Shown piece by piece: positions 46,711 through 58,460 of a stretch of DNA of 64,000 nt (its first letter is position 1; each line of letters starts with the position of its first letter). Below the pieces are notes generated by a model. That model saw only the letters and a program-made list of their open reading frames with translations. It had not been told where the DNA came from and did no database searches. The stretch spans positions 186,001 to 250,000 of the forward strand of contig WNNJ02003593.1 in the NCBI GenBank assembly GCA_012934845.2, written 5' to 3'. The position numbers were made by a program, and so were the translations under genes. This stretch comes from Pomphorhynchus laevis. Taxonomy: Eukaryota; Acanthocephala; Palaeacanthocephala; Echinorhynchida; Pomphorhynchidae.

Positions 46711-47099
46711 GAACATCAAACTAGATATACTTATTACCTTTCAAAACAACCACTGAGACTATGATATCTAATTGTATAATATAATATAATAATATATAAT
46801 ATAATATTTAAGTCGGCAATTCAAGATTTTTATGACCGAGAGCTGCCTGCGCTTTCTTTAAATTTGTCTTATACTTGAAATTTGTACAATTTTGTATGCG
46901 GGCAAAACACTCATTATGGCTAAAGCTCTGTATTAATTTTTTATATAATTTTTACAACATAGCAAATCAAAATTGCATGTAAATTAAAAACGCTTAAAAA
47001 ATCAAAAAATGCTTAAAAACTGGCTAAAAAATTTATTCTTATAAATACTTACATTCAAGATTTTTCCCGTCGGTTCCGGTTTCTACGCTCGCGGATTGA
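46711..47099. other. AT-rich spacer
   Basis: Short AT-rich stretch with an ATAATATAAT-type simple run near 46775-46810; no gene seen. Confidence 0.5.
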
Positions 47100-50000
47100 G
47101 CTTAATCTTTCACTAAAAGATCATGTCTAAAAAAGCTCGATATCAAATCACTGCTACTGATCACATCTTCTACATCGGCACGCAATGATCGTTATACAAC
47201 TTTGGAAGTTGGATGCGATTGTAAAGACTGTGACGTCTGGACCCTTGTTCGAGTGAAAATATCCGACAGCTCGGATTTATCAAAGTAAACGGTTTACGTG
47301 TGGTTTTTGTTCTTCAGTAAAACTCTTACTGTTATCCTGCTAATCCACTTCTGTCTCAAACACGATTACTCAGACAGATACTCTTTTTGACGTTTCCCTC
47401 GCATCAACACCTGACTTCGCATCATATAATCTCGTTCTTAAAATTTCTCTTACACACACTTTTCGTTTAACTACGGATAAAACTTACCCTAATCTTCATA
47501 TTCCTAACAATGCAAACAGTAAAAGGCTTCATCTCGTACCTCATTTTTCCTATTTCTCTCAACATCTAAATACATCTCATACCTCTTTCTTCTCTTCAGG
47601 TACTCCTTACTCTACCTCCACCGTATCACTTCTCAATAATTTACATCCTTCCGTCAAAATCATCTCCAGTAACATCTCCGTTCAACCGATTCAACAATCC
47701 ACTCCTGTCACACATGCTTAAACCGTATCACTTATCAATAATTTATATCCTTCCGTCAAAATTATCTCCACTAACATCTCCGATCACCCGATTAAACACT
47801 TTACTCCTGTCACACATGCTCCAAACTATCTTAATTCTTCACTTAGCACCCCTATCATTCCGACGTTTACCTGCTCTTCTGCCTGTACTCCTACCAGGTC
47901 TGTCCGTTCACCACTTCCACGTCATCGTTTTCCTTTGCGCGATCGATACATTATCATATATAACTTAAAGCTTCCCGAATCTGCTACTCCACAATCTCGC
48001 CTCGATGATGTATCTGCTTTCAGGTCTATCCTAGCAACCATTCTTCTTGATGATAACCCATCCCTCTTCAATAATATCGCTCCTGTATCCTTTATTCGTT
48101 TAAACAAATCTACTAAATCCAATCATCTCAGTTATCCATTCCTAAAAATCGTTTTCCGACATAATTCACATGCTTCCTTGGGACTCGCCCAACGTTTTAA
48201 ACTTCTTACCACTTCATTTACTTGTCGTATTAATCCTGACCGCTCTCCTTCTGATATTGCCCAACTTAATTTAGCTCGCATTGATAAACTTCGACGTGAA
48301 ACAAACGGCGAGTCATCCTTATCAATCCGTCAAATCAACGGAAATGTTCACGTTGTACACACAAGGCCAAAAATCCGACGGTGTCCCATTTCCCCCTTGT
48401 CTTCTTTGCTAGTCGATCTCACTATTGAGCATACTTTTCGTCTTAGTCTATGCAACACTCGCTCCATTCTTCATAAAACTGATATGCTCCTTGATATATT
48501 CGATCAACTATCTATCGATATTCTCTGCATTACCGATTTCTGGCAATCTGACTCCGACGATCTTGCTATTCGTCGTCTATGTCGCTCTGGTTGTTCTCTA
48601 GTTGAATCAGCTCGTCCAATTGTTTTTCATGCATCCACTGCTTCTAACCATGGCTGTATTGTTGCCATTGCTCGTAACCCAAATTCATTGCGTAAAATTA
48701 ACGCTAACATCCATTACATTTCTTTCGAATTACCCATATGCAGATTATCAAATCCTTTCCCTATGGAACTTGTGATTATATTCCGTCAAGGTTCAGCTGC
48801 TCCCACGTATGTTCTTTAACGATCTCGCCGATCTTCTTTCTCACTGTTCATTGTCTTATACTCCTTCTTTTGTTCTCGGTGACTTTCACGTTCGTCTTGA
48901 TCGCTCGGCTGACTCTGACTCTATCACTTTAACTAATCGTTTTTCTGATTTTAACTATAAATGACTTTCAACAAGCCCAACTCATATTCTTGGATATGCT
49001 CTTGACATCATTGCTGTTCGTAACTGCTTCAATGACTATACCTCCTTGTCAATTACTGATCCTGGTTTGTCCGATCATTTCCTTGTCACTCTTACTCGTT
49101 ACCATCCTCCTTATCCGCCTCCACCATTATCCACACCGAGTCGAAACTGGAAACTTCTCGATATCCCTATTCTCTGCACAGCCTTACTCAATTCTTCACT
49201 CTTTTCACTTCCTCTTAACTATCTTTCTCCCGATGATCTCTTCATTCTGTTTGATACTGAACTTACGAGCATCCTTAATAGCCTTCTGCCTATTCGACCA
49301 TGACGTTTTCAGCAGTCGCGGCATGCTTCCTGGTTCAATTCAGACTGTAGTCTTTCTAAGCGTCGGATCCGTCACTCTTTTCGTGTGTTTAATCGCTATC
49401 TTGGAAAATCTTAAACTCAATTCTTTCACGATCATCTACCCCTTTCAACATAAATCCTGATGAATTTGCCTCTTATCTGCAATCTAAGCAATCTACTTTA
49501 AATTCCGTTCTACCCAAATGCCCCTTGTATCATCTTATCTCTTTAAATATTTCCCTCCCAGAGCTATTCCACCTTCTTCCCGTTTCGCCTACCGAAGTTT
49601 CTTCGGTGCTTCTGTCATTGCCTAATAAAACCTCTCCTTCTGACCCAATTCCCACCTACTTACTTAAAAAAATATGCTCATCTATCTCACCCTTCCTGAC
49701 CAGTTTGTTCAACTTGTCTATCCACAGCCGCACAGTTCCTTCCTACTGGAAATGCGCCACTGTTCGCCCTCTAATCAAAAAGCAATCTCTCGACCCTTCA
49801 CTACAATCTTCGTATCGACCTCTCTCACTTCTCCCAACCCTCTATAAACTCCTTGAGCGTATTGTTCTCAAGCAAGTTAATGCATATCTATTTTCCTCTA
49901 ACTTGTTCCCTCCCTTCCAAGCTCATTTTCGCTTTAATCACTCTACTGAAATTGTATGTCTTAAAGTTTATAACGACATACTTATCTCGCACGATCAAAA

Positions 50001-50480
50001 ATTATGTAGTGTCAAAGTTTCTCTTGATCTATCATCAGCTTTCGACATTGTCAATCACTCGATTCGTGTCCATCGTCTTCGTCATGATTTTGGCTTCTCT
50101 TTACACACTGTATCAGGGTTTTCTTCATATCTATCAAACCGTACTCTTTGCGTTTGTTTTAACTCTTCTCTATATCATCCTTCTTTTATCCCGTACGGTG
50201 TTACACAAGGCTCCGTATTATGCCCTTTGCTTTTCTCTCTTCTTCTCGGTGATTTGTCTTCTATTTTTCATACGTTTAACCTCCATGTTATGCAATATGC
50301 TAATGGCATTTTCATCTATGCTCATGCACCGGCATATCGTTTTCATTATATTAGTCAATCATCTCTCTTCTATTCGTATTACTCTGAATCCTAATAAATC
50401 AAAAATAATGTGGATCATTCCTCGACGCTTCGGCGTAGAATCTTCCTCCAAGAAGGATTCTACGCCGAATTCTTCCTCTT
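47100..50480 (+). mobile_element. CR1/L2-like LINE with ORF1 fused to endonuclease (LINE f)
   Basis: In order: a degenerate Cys-rich start (CDCKDCDVW near 47220); an RRM-like ORF1 core (47935-48400: RDRYIIIYNLKLPES, PFLKIVF, RINPDRSPSDIAQLNLARI); then, in the same open frame, the endonuclease start (FRLSLCNTRSILHKTDML, CITDFWQSD), with its later parts broken to 49300 (ITDPGLSDHFLVTL). RT at 49525-50430: KTSPSDPIPTYLLKKI, YRPLSLLPTLYKLLERIV, VSLDLSSAFDIVNH, YGVTQGSVLCPLLF. The catalytic YADD position reads YANG (about 50297), so the RT is dead. The sense strand is strongly pyrimidine-rich. The element ends abruptly in satellite sequence. Confidence 0.75.
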
Positions 50481-50489
50481 CCTCGAAGA

Positions 50490-50815
50490 GGTCCGAAAAT
50501 ATCTCAACAAAATGAAATTCAACCTACTACCAACAAGACGATTTCAATGCATCATTTCAATCTGATAGAGGACCACCATGTTTATCGTCAATATAGTGCA
50601 TGCTGAAGGACGAAACAACGATGATACAGGGACGTCCACTGATGAGTCCCGCCCTGTGGAGTTGTCTGGACAGCATGCTTTCTGTCGTAATGCGACCTGA
50701 TAGCTAAAGCTATTATGTAACCAGCTAAAATACAAGTAAGTCGAAGATGTCCAGAAATATCTCAACAAAATGAAATTCAACCGACTACCAACAAGACGAT
50801 ATCAATGCTAAAATT
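50490..50815 (+). repeat. Isolated 257-bp satellite monomer
   Basis: One full monomer plus ~40 bp of the next, of the same family as the 53085-56083 array and in the same orientation. It joins the truncated 3' end of LINE f at about 50480-50500. All three hammerhead strand segments are present (50607-50671). Confidence 0.85.
50607..50671 (+). ncRNA. Permuted hammerhead ribozyme segments in satellite monomer
   Basis: Three segments occur in the order 1-2-3. Segment 1 is AGGAC-GAA-ACAAC (50607-50619). Segment 2 is GTCCA-CTGATGA-GTCCC (50634-50650). Segment 3 is GTTGT-C-TGGAC (50661-50671). GTCCC pairs with (A/G)GGAC as stem II, ACAAC with GTTGT as stem III and GTCCA with TGGAC as stem I. CTGATGA and GAA are the invariant core, and GTC is the standard cleavage triplet (cut after C 50666). 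In a normal hammerhead the order is 2-1-3. Here the strands must come from two neighbouring monomers, or pair as a pseudoknot. Confidence 0.65.
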
Positions 50816-50838
50816 GTCTTGATTGTTAAATACTTAAA

Positions 50839-51136
50839 ATCAATCCAGTTCCAGATCAATCCAGTTCCAGATCAATCCAGTTCCAGATCAATCCAGTTCC
50901 AGATCAATCCAGTTCCAGATCAATCCAGTTCCAGATCAATCCAGTTCCAGATCAATCCAGTTCCAGATCAATCCAGTTCCAGATCAATCCAGTTCCAGAT
51001 CAATCCAGTTCCAGATCAATCCAGTTCCAGATCAATCCAGTTCCAGATCAATCCAGTTCCAGATCAATCCAGTTCCAGATCAATCCAGTTCCAGATCAAT
51101 CCAGTTCCAGATCAATCCAGTTCCAGATCAATCCAG
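50839..51136. repeat. 16-bp minisatellite, about 18.6 perfect copies
   Basis: The unit ATCAATCCAGTTCCAG is repeated without visible variation. Because 3 x 16 bp is 16 codons, it stays open in translation for long stretches, but that frame is an artefact of the repeat. It lies between the isolated satellite monomer and the 5' end of LINE g. Identical units imply recent expansion. Confidence 0.95.
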
Positions 51137-51149
51137 CAAATTTAACAGT

Positions 51150-53085
51150 TTTAACGCACAAGGACGTCGATGGGTGGACGTAAGAAGACAGCTACGACCG
51201 ACAACAACTGTGCTCCACTACAAGTACAATGCTCGACGCACGACTGCAGCGTCTGGACTACAATCGCACGCGACAGCAGTAAGTCTAAAGAATACTTCAT
51301 ATGCGGCTTTTGTGCCAACAAACTCATACGCGACCTCTCCCATAAGAACATATTAACCTCCAACGTGTCCACTCAAACCACCCCAGTCGTTTCTAATATC
51401 CTTTGTCAACCCACTGATTCAGTCATCACATGCACTTATAATCCTATGTCTTCACTTCCCGACACCCCCGTATCTTCCCTTCTGTCTCGTTTCTCAATAA
51501 CCTACATCCCTCAATAAAAACCCCACCACCAACCTCCACAATCCTTCCACTCATAACCATTCCTCACATCACTCACCACCCTCTTTATTATCCAAATCCT
51601 CTTTGTCTTCCGCTGTCAAACCTACTCCCTTGATATCCTCAACTCCCAGCTCTCCTATCGTGATCTCACCAACTCACGTTACTCGTTCTCCTTTACGGAA
51701 ACGCTTTCCTTCTCGCGATCGTTGCGTCATCGTCACTAATATCACTCCTTCCACCTCTATATCTCCACAAGTACGTCTCGACTACGATGTTTCCGCATTC
51801 AGATCCATCCTCTCGTCTCTTGTTCCTGCAGATAACCCATCCTTTTTTAACAACATCTCTCCTGTCGCATTCATCCGCCTAAATAAATCTTCTCAATCTA
51901 ATCCTTTCCAGCCCCCTCTCCTAAAAGTTGTTTTCAAGCATTGCTCTCACGAGTCTTTTGTCCTCTCCCAACGATTCAAACTTATGTCCGATTCAGCCAC
52001 TCGCATTTTTCACGATCGCACCCCCTCCGAAATCGCTCAACTCTCATCTGCCCGCATCGAAAAACGCCGTCGCGAGGAAAACGGCGAAACATATCACTCC
52101 ATCCGAAACATCAACGGAAATTTTCAAGTTGTCCGCACCCGCCCAAAAATTCGATGGCGCTCCGTCTCCCCTATGTGTCTTCTCCACTAACCCCTACCAC
52201 CACTACACACGGTTTCCGCCTCGGCCTCCTCAACACTAGATCTATTCTCGATATATATTTGATCTCATCCTCAACTTATTCACTAAGCAATCCATCGATC
52301 TCTTCTGCCTCACCGAATCCTGGCACTCCGATTCTGACGACCTCTCAATCCGCCGTTTGCTCTCTGTCGGTTGCTCACTAGTCGAATCCGCTCGCCCCCT
52401 TAGCAAATCCCCTTCTAAATTGTCTAATCATGGCGGCATTGTCGCATTCATCCGTCACTCCGCGTCTTGGAATACTTTTAACTCAATCCTTGCTTGCTCC
52501 TCTCCGCCGTGCAACATCAATCCACATGATTATTCGTCATTTCTCTAGAGCAAAGTATCCACGTTGCTCTTTCACAGCCCGGTATCCATCCTATTCCACT
52601 CTGCCCAGTCTACTCTCGTCCTTCCGGAACTCTTTCATCATCTCCCTGTCTCACTTTCCGAAGTCTCATCTGTTCTGATGTCCTTGCCCAGCAATACCTC
52701 ACCTGCCGATTCCCTGCCTACCCACATACTTAAATCTATATGCTCATCGATATCCCCTTTTCTCACAATCTTGTTTAACTCGTCCATCCGCAGTCGTATA
52801 TTCCCTTCACACTGGAAATCCGCAATCGTTCGTCCCTTCCTTAAGAAACAATCGCTCGACCCCTCCCTTCCTTCTAGCTATCGCCCCATTTCACTAATCC
52901 CTACTCTTTCTAAGCTCTTAAAACGCCTCATCTTAATACAGATCGATGCTTATCTCCCGTCATCCAATCTGTACCTCCTTTCCAATCCGCTTTCCGCTCT
53001 AATCACTCTACAGAAATCGCCTGCATGAAAGTTTACAACGACTTACTCATTTCTCGAGATAAGGCTCTATATAGTGTTCTCATCT
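51150..53085 (+). mobile_element. CR1/L2-like LINE, truncated (LINE g)
   Basis: ORF1 N-terminus at 51170 (MGGRKKTATTDN) with a Cys-rich finger (CSTHDC then CGFC). The RRM-like core is at 51603-52190 (RDRCVIVTNITPSTS, PPLLKVVF, HDRTPSEIAQLSSARI, VVRTRPKIRW). The endonuclease start follows in another frame (GFRLGLLNTRSIL, about 52212). The second half of the endonuclease is deleted near 52545. The RT N-terminal part is at 52564-53028 (NTSPADSLPTHILKSI, YRPISLIPTLSKLLKRLI), ending inside the RT before the palm. It runs directly into the satellite array. Close relative of LINE f, with the same pyrimidine-rich sense strand. Confidence 0.75.
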
Positions 53086-56083
53086 TCCTCCGCCTTGTGG
53101 AGTTGTCTGGACAGCATGCTTTCTGTCGTAATGCAACCTGATAGCTGAAGCTATTTTGTATCCAGCTAAAATACAAGTTAATCGAAGAGGTCTGGATATA
53201 TCTCAACAAAATGAAATTCAACCTACTACCAACAAGACGATTTTAATGCATCATTTCAATCTGATGGAGAACCACCATGTTTATCAATAATATAGTGCAT
53301 GCTGAGGGACGAAACAACGATTACACTGGGACGTCCACTGATGAGTTCGCCCTGTGGAGTTGTCTGGACAGCATGCTTTCTGTCGTAATGCGACCTGATA
53401 GCTGAAGCTATTATGTAGCCAGCTAAAATACAAGTTAGACGAAGAGGTCCAGAAATATCTCAACAAAATGAAATTCAACCGACTAACAACCAGACGATTT
53501 CAAGGCATTATTTCAATCTAATAGAGGACCACCATGTTTATCGTCAATATAGTGAATGCTGAAGAACGAAACAACGATGATAAAGGACGTCTACTGATGA
53601 GTCCCGCCCTGTGGAGTTGTCTGGACAGCATGCTTTCTGTCGTAATGCGATCTGATAGCCGAAGCGATTACGTAGCCAGCTAAAATACAAGTTAGTCTAA
53701 GAAATTCGAAAATATCTCAACAAAATGAAATTCAACCTACTACCAACAAGACGATTTCAATGCATCATGTCAATCTGATAGAGGACCACCATGTTTATCG
53801 TCAATACAGCGCATGCTGAGGGACGATACATCGATGATACATGGGCGCCCACTGAAGAGTTCCGCTCTGTGAAGTTGTCTGGACAGCATGCTTTCTGTCG
53901 TAATGCGACCTGATAGCTGAAGCTATTATGTAGCCAGCTAAGATACAAGTTAGTCGAAGAGGTCTGGATATATCTCAACAAAATGAAATTCAACCTACTA
54001 CCAACAAGACGATTTTAATGCATCATTTCAATCTGATGGAGGACCACCATGTTTATCAATAATATAGTGCATGCTGAGGGACGAAACCACGATGATACAG
54101 TGGCGTCCACTGATGAGTCCCGCCATGTGGATTTGTTAGGACAGCATGCTTTCTGTAGTAATGCGAACTGATAGCTGAAGCTATTATGTAGCCAGCTAAA
54201 ATACAATTTAGTCGAAAAGGTCAGGAAATATCTCAACAAAATGAAATTCTACCGACTACCAAAAAGACGATTTCAATGCATCATTTCTATCTGCTAGAGG
54301 ACCACCATGTTTTTGTCAATATATTGCATGCTGAAGAACGAAACAATGATGATGAGGGACGTCCGCTGATGAGTCCTGCCCTGTGGAGTTGTCTGAACAG
54401 CATGCTTCCAGTCGTAATGCGATCTAATAGCTGAAGCGATTATGTCGCCAGCTAAATACAAGTTAGTCTAAGAAATCCGGAAATATCTCAACAGAAAGAA
54501 ATTCAACCGACTACCAACAAGACAATTTCAATGCATCATTTTAATATGATAGAGGAACACCATGTTTATCGTCAATATAGTGCATGCTGAAGGAAGAAAC
54601 AACGATGATACAGGGACGTCCACTGATGAGTACCGCCCTGTGAAGTTGTGTAGACAGCATGCTTTTTGTCCTAATGCGACATGATAGCTGAAGCTTTTAT
54701 GTAGCCAGCTAAAATACAAGTTTTTAGAAGAAATCCGGTAATATCTCAACAAAATGAAATTCAAACGACTACCAACAAGACGATATAAATGCATCATTTC
54801 AATCTGACGGAGGACCACCATGTTTATTGTTAATATAGTGCATGCTAAGGGACGAAACAACGATAATACAGGGACGTCCATAGGTGAGTCCCGCCCTGTG
54901 GAGTTGTCTGGACACCATGCGTTCTGTCCTAATGCGACCTGATAGCTGAAGCTATTATGTAGCCAGCTAAAATAAAAGTTTGTCGAAGAGGTCCAGAAAT
55001 ATCTCAACAAAATGAAATTCAAACGAATACCAACAAGTCGATTTTAATGCGTCATTTCAATCTGATGGATGACCACCATGTTTGTCGTCAATATAGTGCA
55101 TGTTGAGGGACGAAACAACGATGACACTGGGACGTCCACTGATGAGTCTCGCCCTATGGATTTGTCTGGACAGCATGCTTTCTGTCGTAATGCGACCCTA
55201 TAGCTTAAGCAATTATGTAGCTAGCTAAAATACAAGTCAGTCGAAGAGGTGGGGAAATATCTCAACAAAATGAAATTCAACTGACTACCAACAAGGCGAT
55301 TTCAATGCATCATTTCAATCTGATGGAGGACCACCATGTTTATCGTCGATATAGTCCATGCTGAGGGACGGAACAACGATGATACAGAAACGTCCACTGA
55401 TGAGTTTCGCCTTGTGCAGTTGTTTGGACAGCATGCTTTCTGCCGTAAAGCTATCTGATAGCTGAAGCTGTTTTGATACCAACTTAAATACAAGTTCGTG
55501 GAAGAGGTCCGGAAATATCTTAACAAAATAAAATTAAACCGACTACCAACAAGACGATATTAATGCATTATTTCAATCTGATGGAGGACCACCATGTTTG
55601 TCGTCAATATTGTGCATGCTGTGGGACAACACAACGATGATAGTGAGACGTCCACTGATGAGTACCGCCCTGTGGAGTTGTCTGGACAGCATGCTTTCTG
55701 TCGTAATGCGACCTGATAGCTGAAACTATTATGTAGCCAGCTAAAATATAAGTTAGTTAAAAAGGTCCGGAAATATCTCAAAAAAATGAAATTTTTCCGA
55801 CTTCAACAAGACGATTTCAATGCATATTTTCAATCTGATGGATGACCACCACGTTTGTCGTCAGTATAGTGCATGCTGAGGGACGAGACAACGGTGATAC
55901 AGGGACGTCCACTGATGAGTTTCGCCTTGTTGAGTTGTCTGGACAGCATGCTTTCTGTCCTAATGCGACATTATAGCTGAAGCTTTTATGTAGCCAGCTA
56001 AAATACAAGTTAGTCGAAGTGGTTTGGAAATATCTCAACAACATGAAATTCAACCGACTACCAACAAGACGATTTCAATGCAT
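53085..56083 (+). repeat. Satellite array, ~257-bp monomer, 11 full copies plus partials
   Basis: Monomers start (ATGCATCATTTCAATCTGA landmark) near 53244, 53505, 53760, 54019, 54277, 54533, 54791, 55048, 55305, 55565 and 55822, a mean period of about 257-258 bp. A 5' partial is at 53085-53240, and the array ends near 56083. Copies differ by roughly 10-20 percent by eye. Each carries the three hammerhead segments. CTGATGA (or the equivalent CTGAAGA) is kept in all but the copy at 54791, and the GTC cleavage triplet in most. Minus-strand open frames of 60-80 codons recur in the monomers but look incidental. Confidence 0.92.
55107..55171 (+). ncRNA. Permuted hammerhead segments, well-preserved array copy
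   Basis: GGGAC-GAA-ACAAC at 55107-55119, GTCCA-CTGATGA-GTCTC at 55134-55150, and TTTGT-C-TGGAC at 55161-55171. Stem I is perfect and the core is invariant. Stem II has one C-to-T change that can form a G-U pair, and stem III has lost its terminal pair. The consensus of the array restores 5 perfect pairs in each stem. Confidence 0.6.
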
Positions 56084-58440
56084 AATTTTTAATAGTTTTA
56101 AGTTAACTCTACATCGTTTCGCTGCTATCTGCATTTGTAACCAATGTAATAAATTTCGCCATATTTTAATAGTAATATGATTAAATTTAATCTTAATAAC
56201 TTAACAAATAATGTTAATAATAATCGTAATTATAATAATATAAATAATATAATTTAATATATTATATTTTAATAATATAAATAAATATTTAATTATTAAT
56301 AATATTTTATTATGATTGGAAAAATGTTCATATAATTAAATGATATACAAACTCTTAAAATGTTTGTGTCATAAAATCTTGATTTGATATATAAGCAGTT
56401 TGCCTTAAGTGTGTATTTTAACGGATCAATAATTTTAATCATATATTGCAATCAATGTACTGTTAGAATAAATAATAATTATATTATTTAATTTTTTTCT
56501 AATTTAATAAATAATGTTAAAAACATTTCTAATTATTTATACTTCCCTTTGGCTTCAAAGTTATACACTAAAATTTCAGTTGAATCAAATATTGTTTGTT
56601 CTTAGAATTCTTGTTAAAATGTATGTTAAAATTGGAGTGGGCTGCCTTCCTTGTATTTAAAATATTAAATTTGTAAATAATAGAAACAATTTCCATAAAC
56701 GTCTTTCAACCTTTTGCGATCGATATGTGTAATAATTAGTTTCCTTAGAATATTTTCAATTTTTTATTCACAACAGGGTCCTTTATTCATTCAACCGTCT
56801 AATTTCGTGTTTTTATTTTACAAAGTTGTCAAAATTTAAATAAATCGATTACTTTCCAGTTCAGCTGTAAGTGCGTCAAGAGTTATAAAATTTCTAAGCA
56901 ATGATTTTATCCGGAAGTGAAATACATAGATGCAAGTCTAAGAAAGCATTTAATACAATGAAGCTATTAGGAAATACTTATACTAATTAGGTTTTCAGTG
57001 TTTTTTTTTCGATCACTGCGTCAATTAAAGTAATTAATGCAATTTATCTTAAATTGTATTAAATATTAATACAATTAATATTTATTTTTTTTTAATACAC
57101 AATTTTTTTTATTTTTTTTATTTTTTTATTTATTTATATTTAATTATATTAAAATTAATTAATTTTTATTATATTAAAATTGTATTTTACTAAATTTTTA
57201 ATTGTTTGTCATACTGCGTGAATCAACTACTTTCAACGAAAAATTAAAGCAATTTTTTCCTATTTCTATTAAGACATGGTTAAATATTAATCAATAGAAC
57301 ATTTATTTATTGCGAAATTAGAACAAGATTTTTTATTATTATTTATTTCGAAAGTAGAACAGGTAAAACTGTTTAGGTAATGATGGAAACTACGTGGCCA
57401 ATATAAGAAAACTTTTATATAAGAAAACTATTTGGCGAATATAAGAAAACTTTTACATAAGAAAACTACGTGGCGCACTTGAGACTGCGCCAATACATAT
57501 ATTGCACCACCACATGATAAAGAAATCTGTAATTTAAATATTGTCACAATAAATAAATTAGATTCAAATCAATCAAAGTTTCTTTCATGCATTGTTTCCC
57601 TCTATCTAATAAATTTTTACCTATAATATCAATGTATACATGATATGCATACATTACAACAGTAATTTATAATAAAAATGTAGAGAAAAACGATGCCTGA
57701 TAAGAACTTTATTTGATTTGAATCCAGTTTATTTATTTTGACAATATTTAAATTACACCTTTTTTTATTATGTGGCACAATGAACCAATATTCAAATATA
57801 TTCTAATTGATTCCTATAGATTCAAGGTCAAAGTTGCCAATTCAAAATATTTTAAAAGAATTTCAAAATATTTGAAATTTAATTTGCATGCTATGTAATA
57901 CTATGTTTTTGAAGTTATCCCATTTGATCTAGCGTAAAATACAAAGTAAAGTTTATACGTGTGATTCTAATAACTACTCTTTCGACATTACTACAACACA
58001 GCAGTAGTGGATACAATTAACTGCTGTCTACAGAAAGCGATCACTAGGCGGCCATCTAACAACATTATTACTACTCTAATATGCCAATAAGTGTCATTAC
58101 ACTTTATATAACATCGCAAGTAATAATTGGGATTTTGAATTTAACTGTAATTTTAATAATTAATTAAATATATTGATTAAAATGTATTAATTTTAATTAA
58201 AATTATTTAATTTTAATAATTGGAAATTACAATTTATTTAAAACATTTTATATAAAATCTTATATAACAATTATGTCCTGTTTATAATTATTTAATAATA
58301 ATTATTATTTTAATTTTTAAATATTTTAATTATTTTAATTATTTAAAATCTTATTTAAAATTATTAAATTATTTATAATTATTTATTATTTAATTATTTA
58401 AATTTTATTCAGCATTATTTTTTATTTATAAAAAGTATAA
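56084..58440. other. AT-rich intergenic sequence
   Basis: No coding region supported. It contains a partial copy of the GST-gene 5' flank (56345-56555), a ~28-bp triplicate around TATAAGAAAACTTTTATATAAG (57400-57475) and long A/T runs near 57060-57180. Confidence 0.45.
56345..56555 (-). repeat. Partial copy of the GST-gene 5' flank
   Basis: About 210 bp match 25395-25590 in the same orientation (landmarks GTCATAAAATCTTGATT, ACGGATCAATAATTTTAAT, TATTGCAATCAATGTACTG), with several differences. The gene itself is absent. Confidence 0.75.
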
Positions 58441-58460
58441 AAGTATAGCTGATCCGATAT

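Noticed and set aside
50819-51145. 108-codon open frame with repeated SSRSIQFQINPVPDQ units
   Set aside because: It is a translation of the 16-bp minisatellite, which stays open because no unit frame contains a stop; no evidence of a gene.
50544-56053. Recurrent minus-strand open frames of about 60-80 codons in the satellite monomers (MNFILLRYF...-type)
   Set aside because: The monomer length is not a multiple of three, the frames carry no motif, and amino-acid changes, stops and frame losses are scattered among copies. They are by-products of a tandem repeat whose conservation is better explained by the RNA segments on the plus strand.
53085-56083. CRISPR array
   Set aside because: Repeats are ~257 bp, head to tail without spacers, in a eukaryotic context; this is a satellite.
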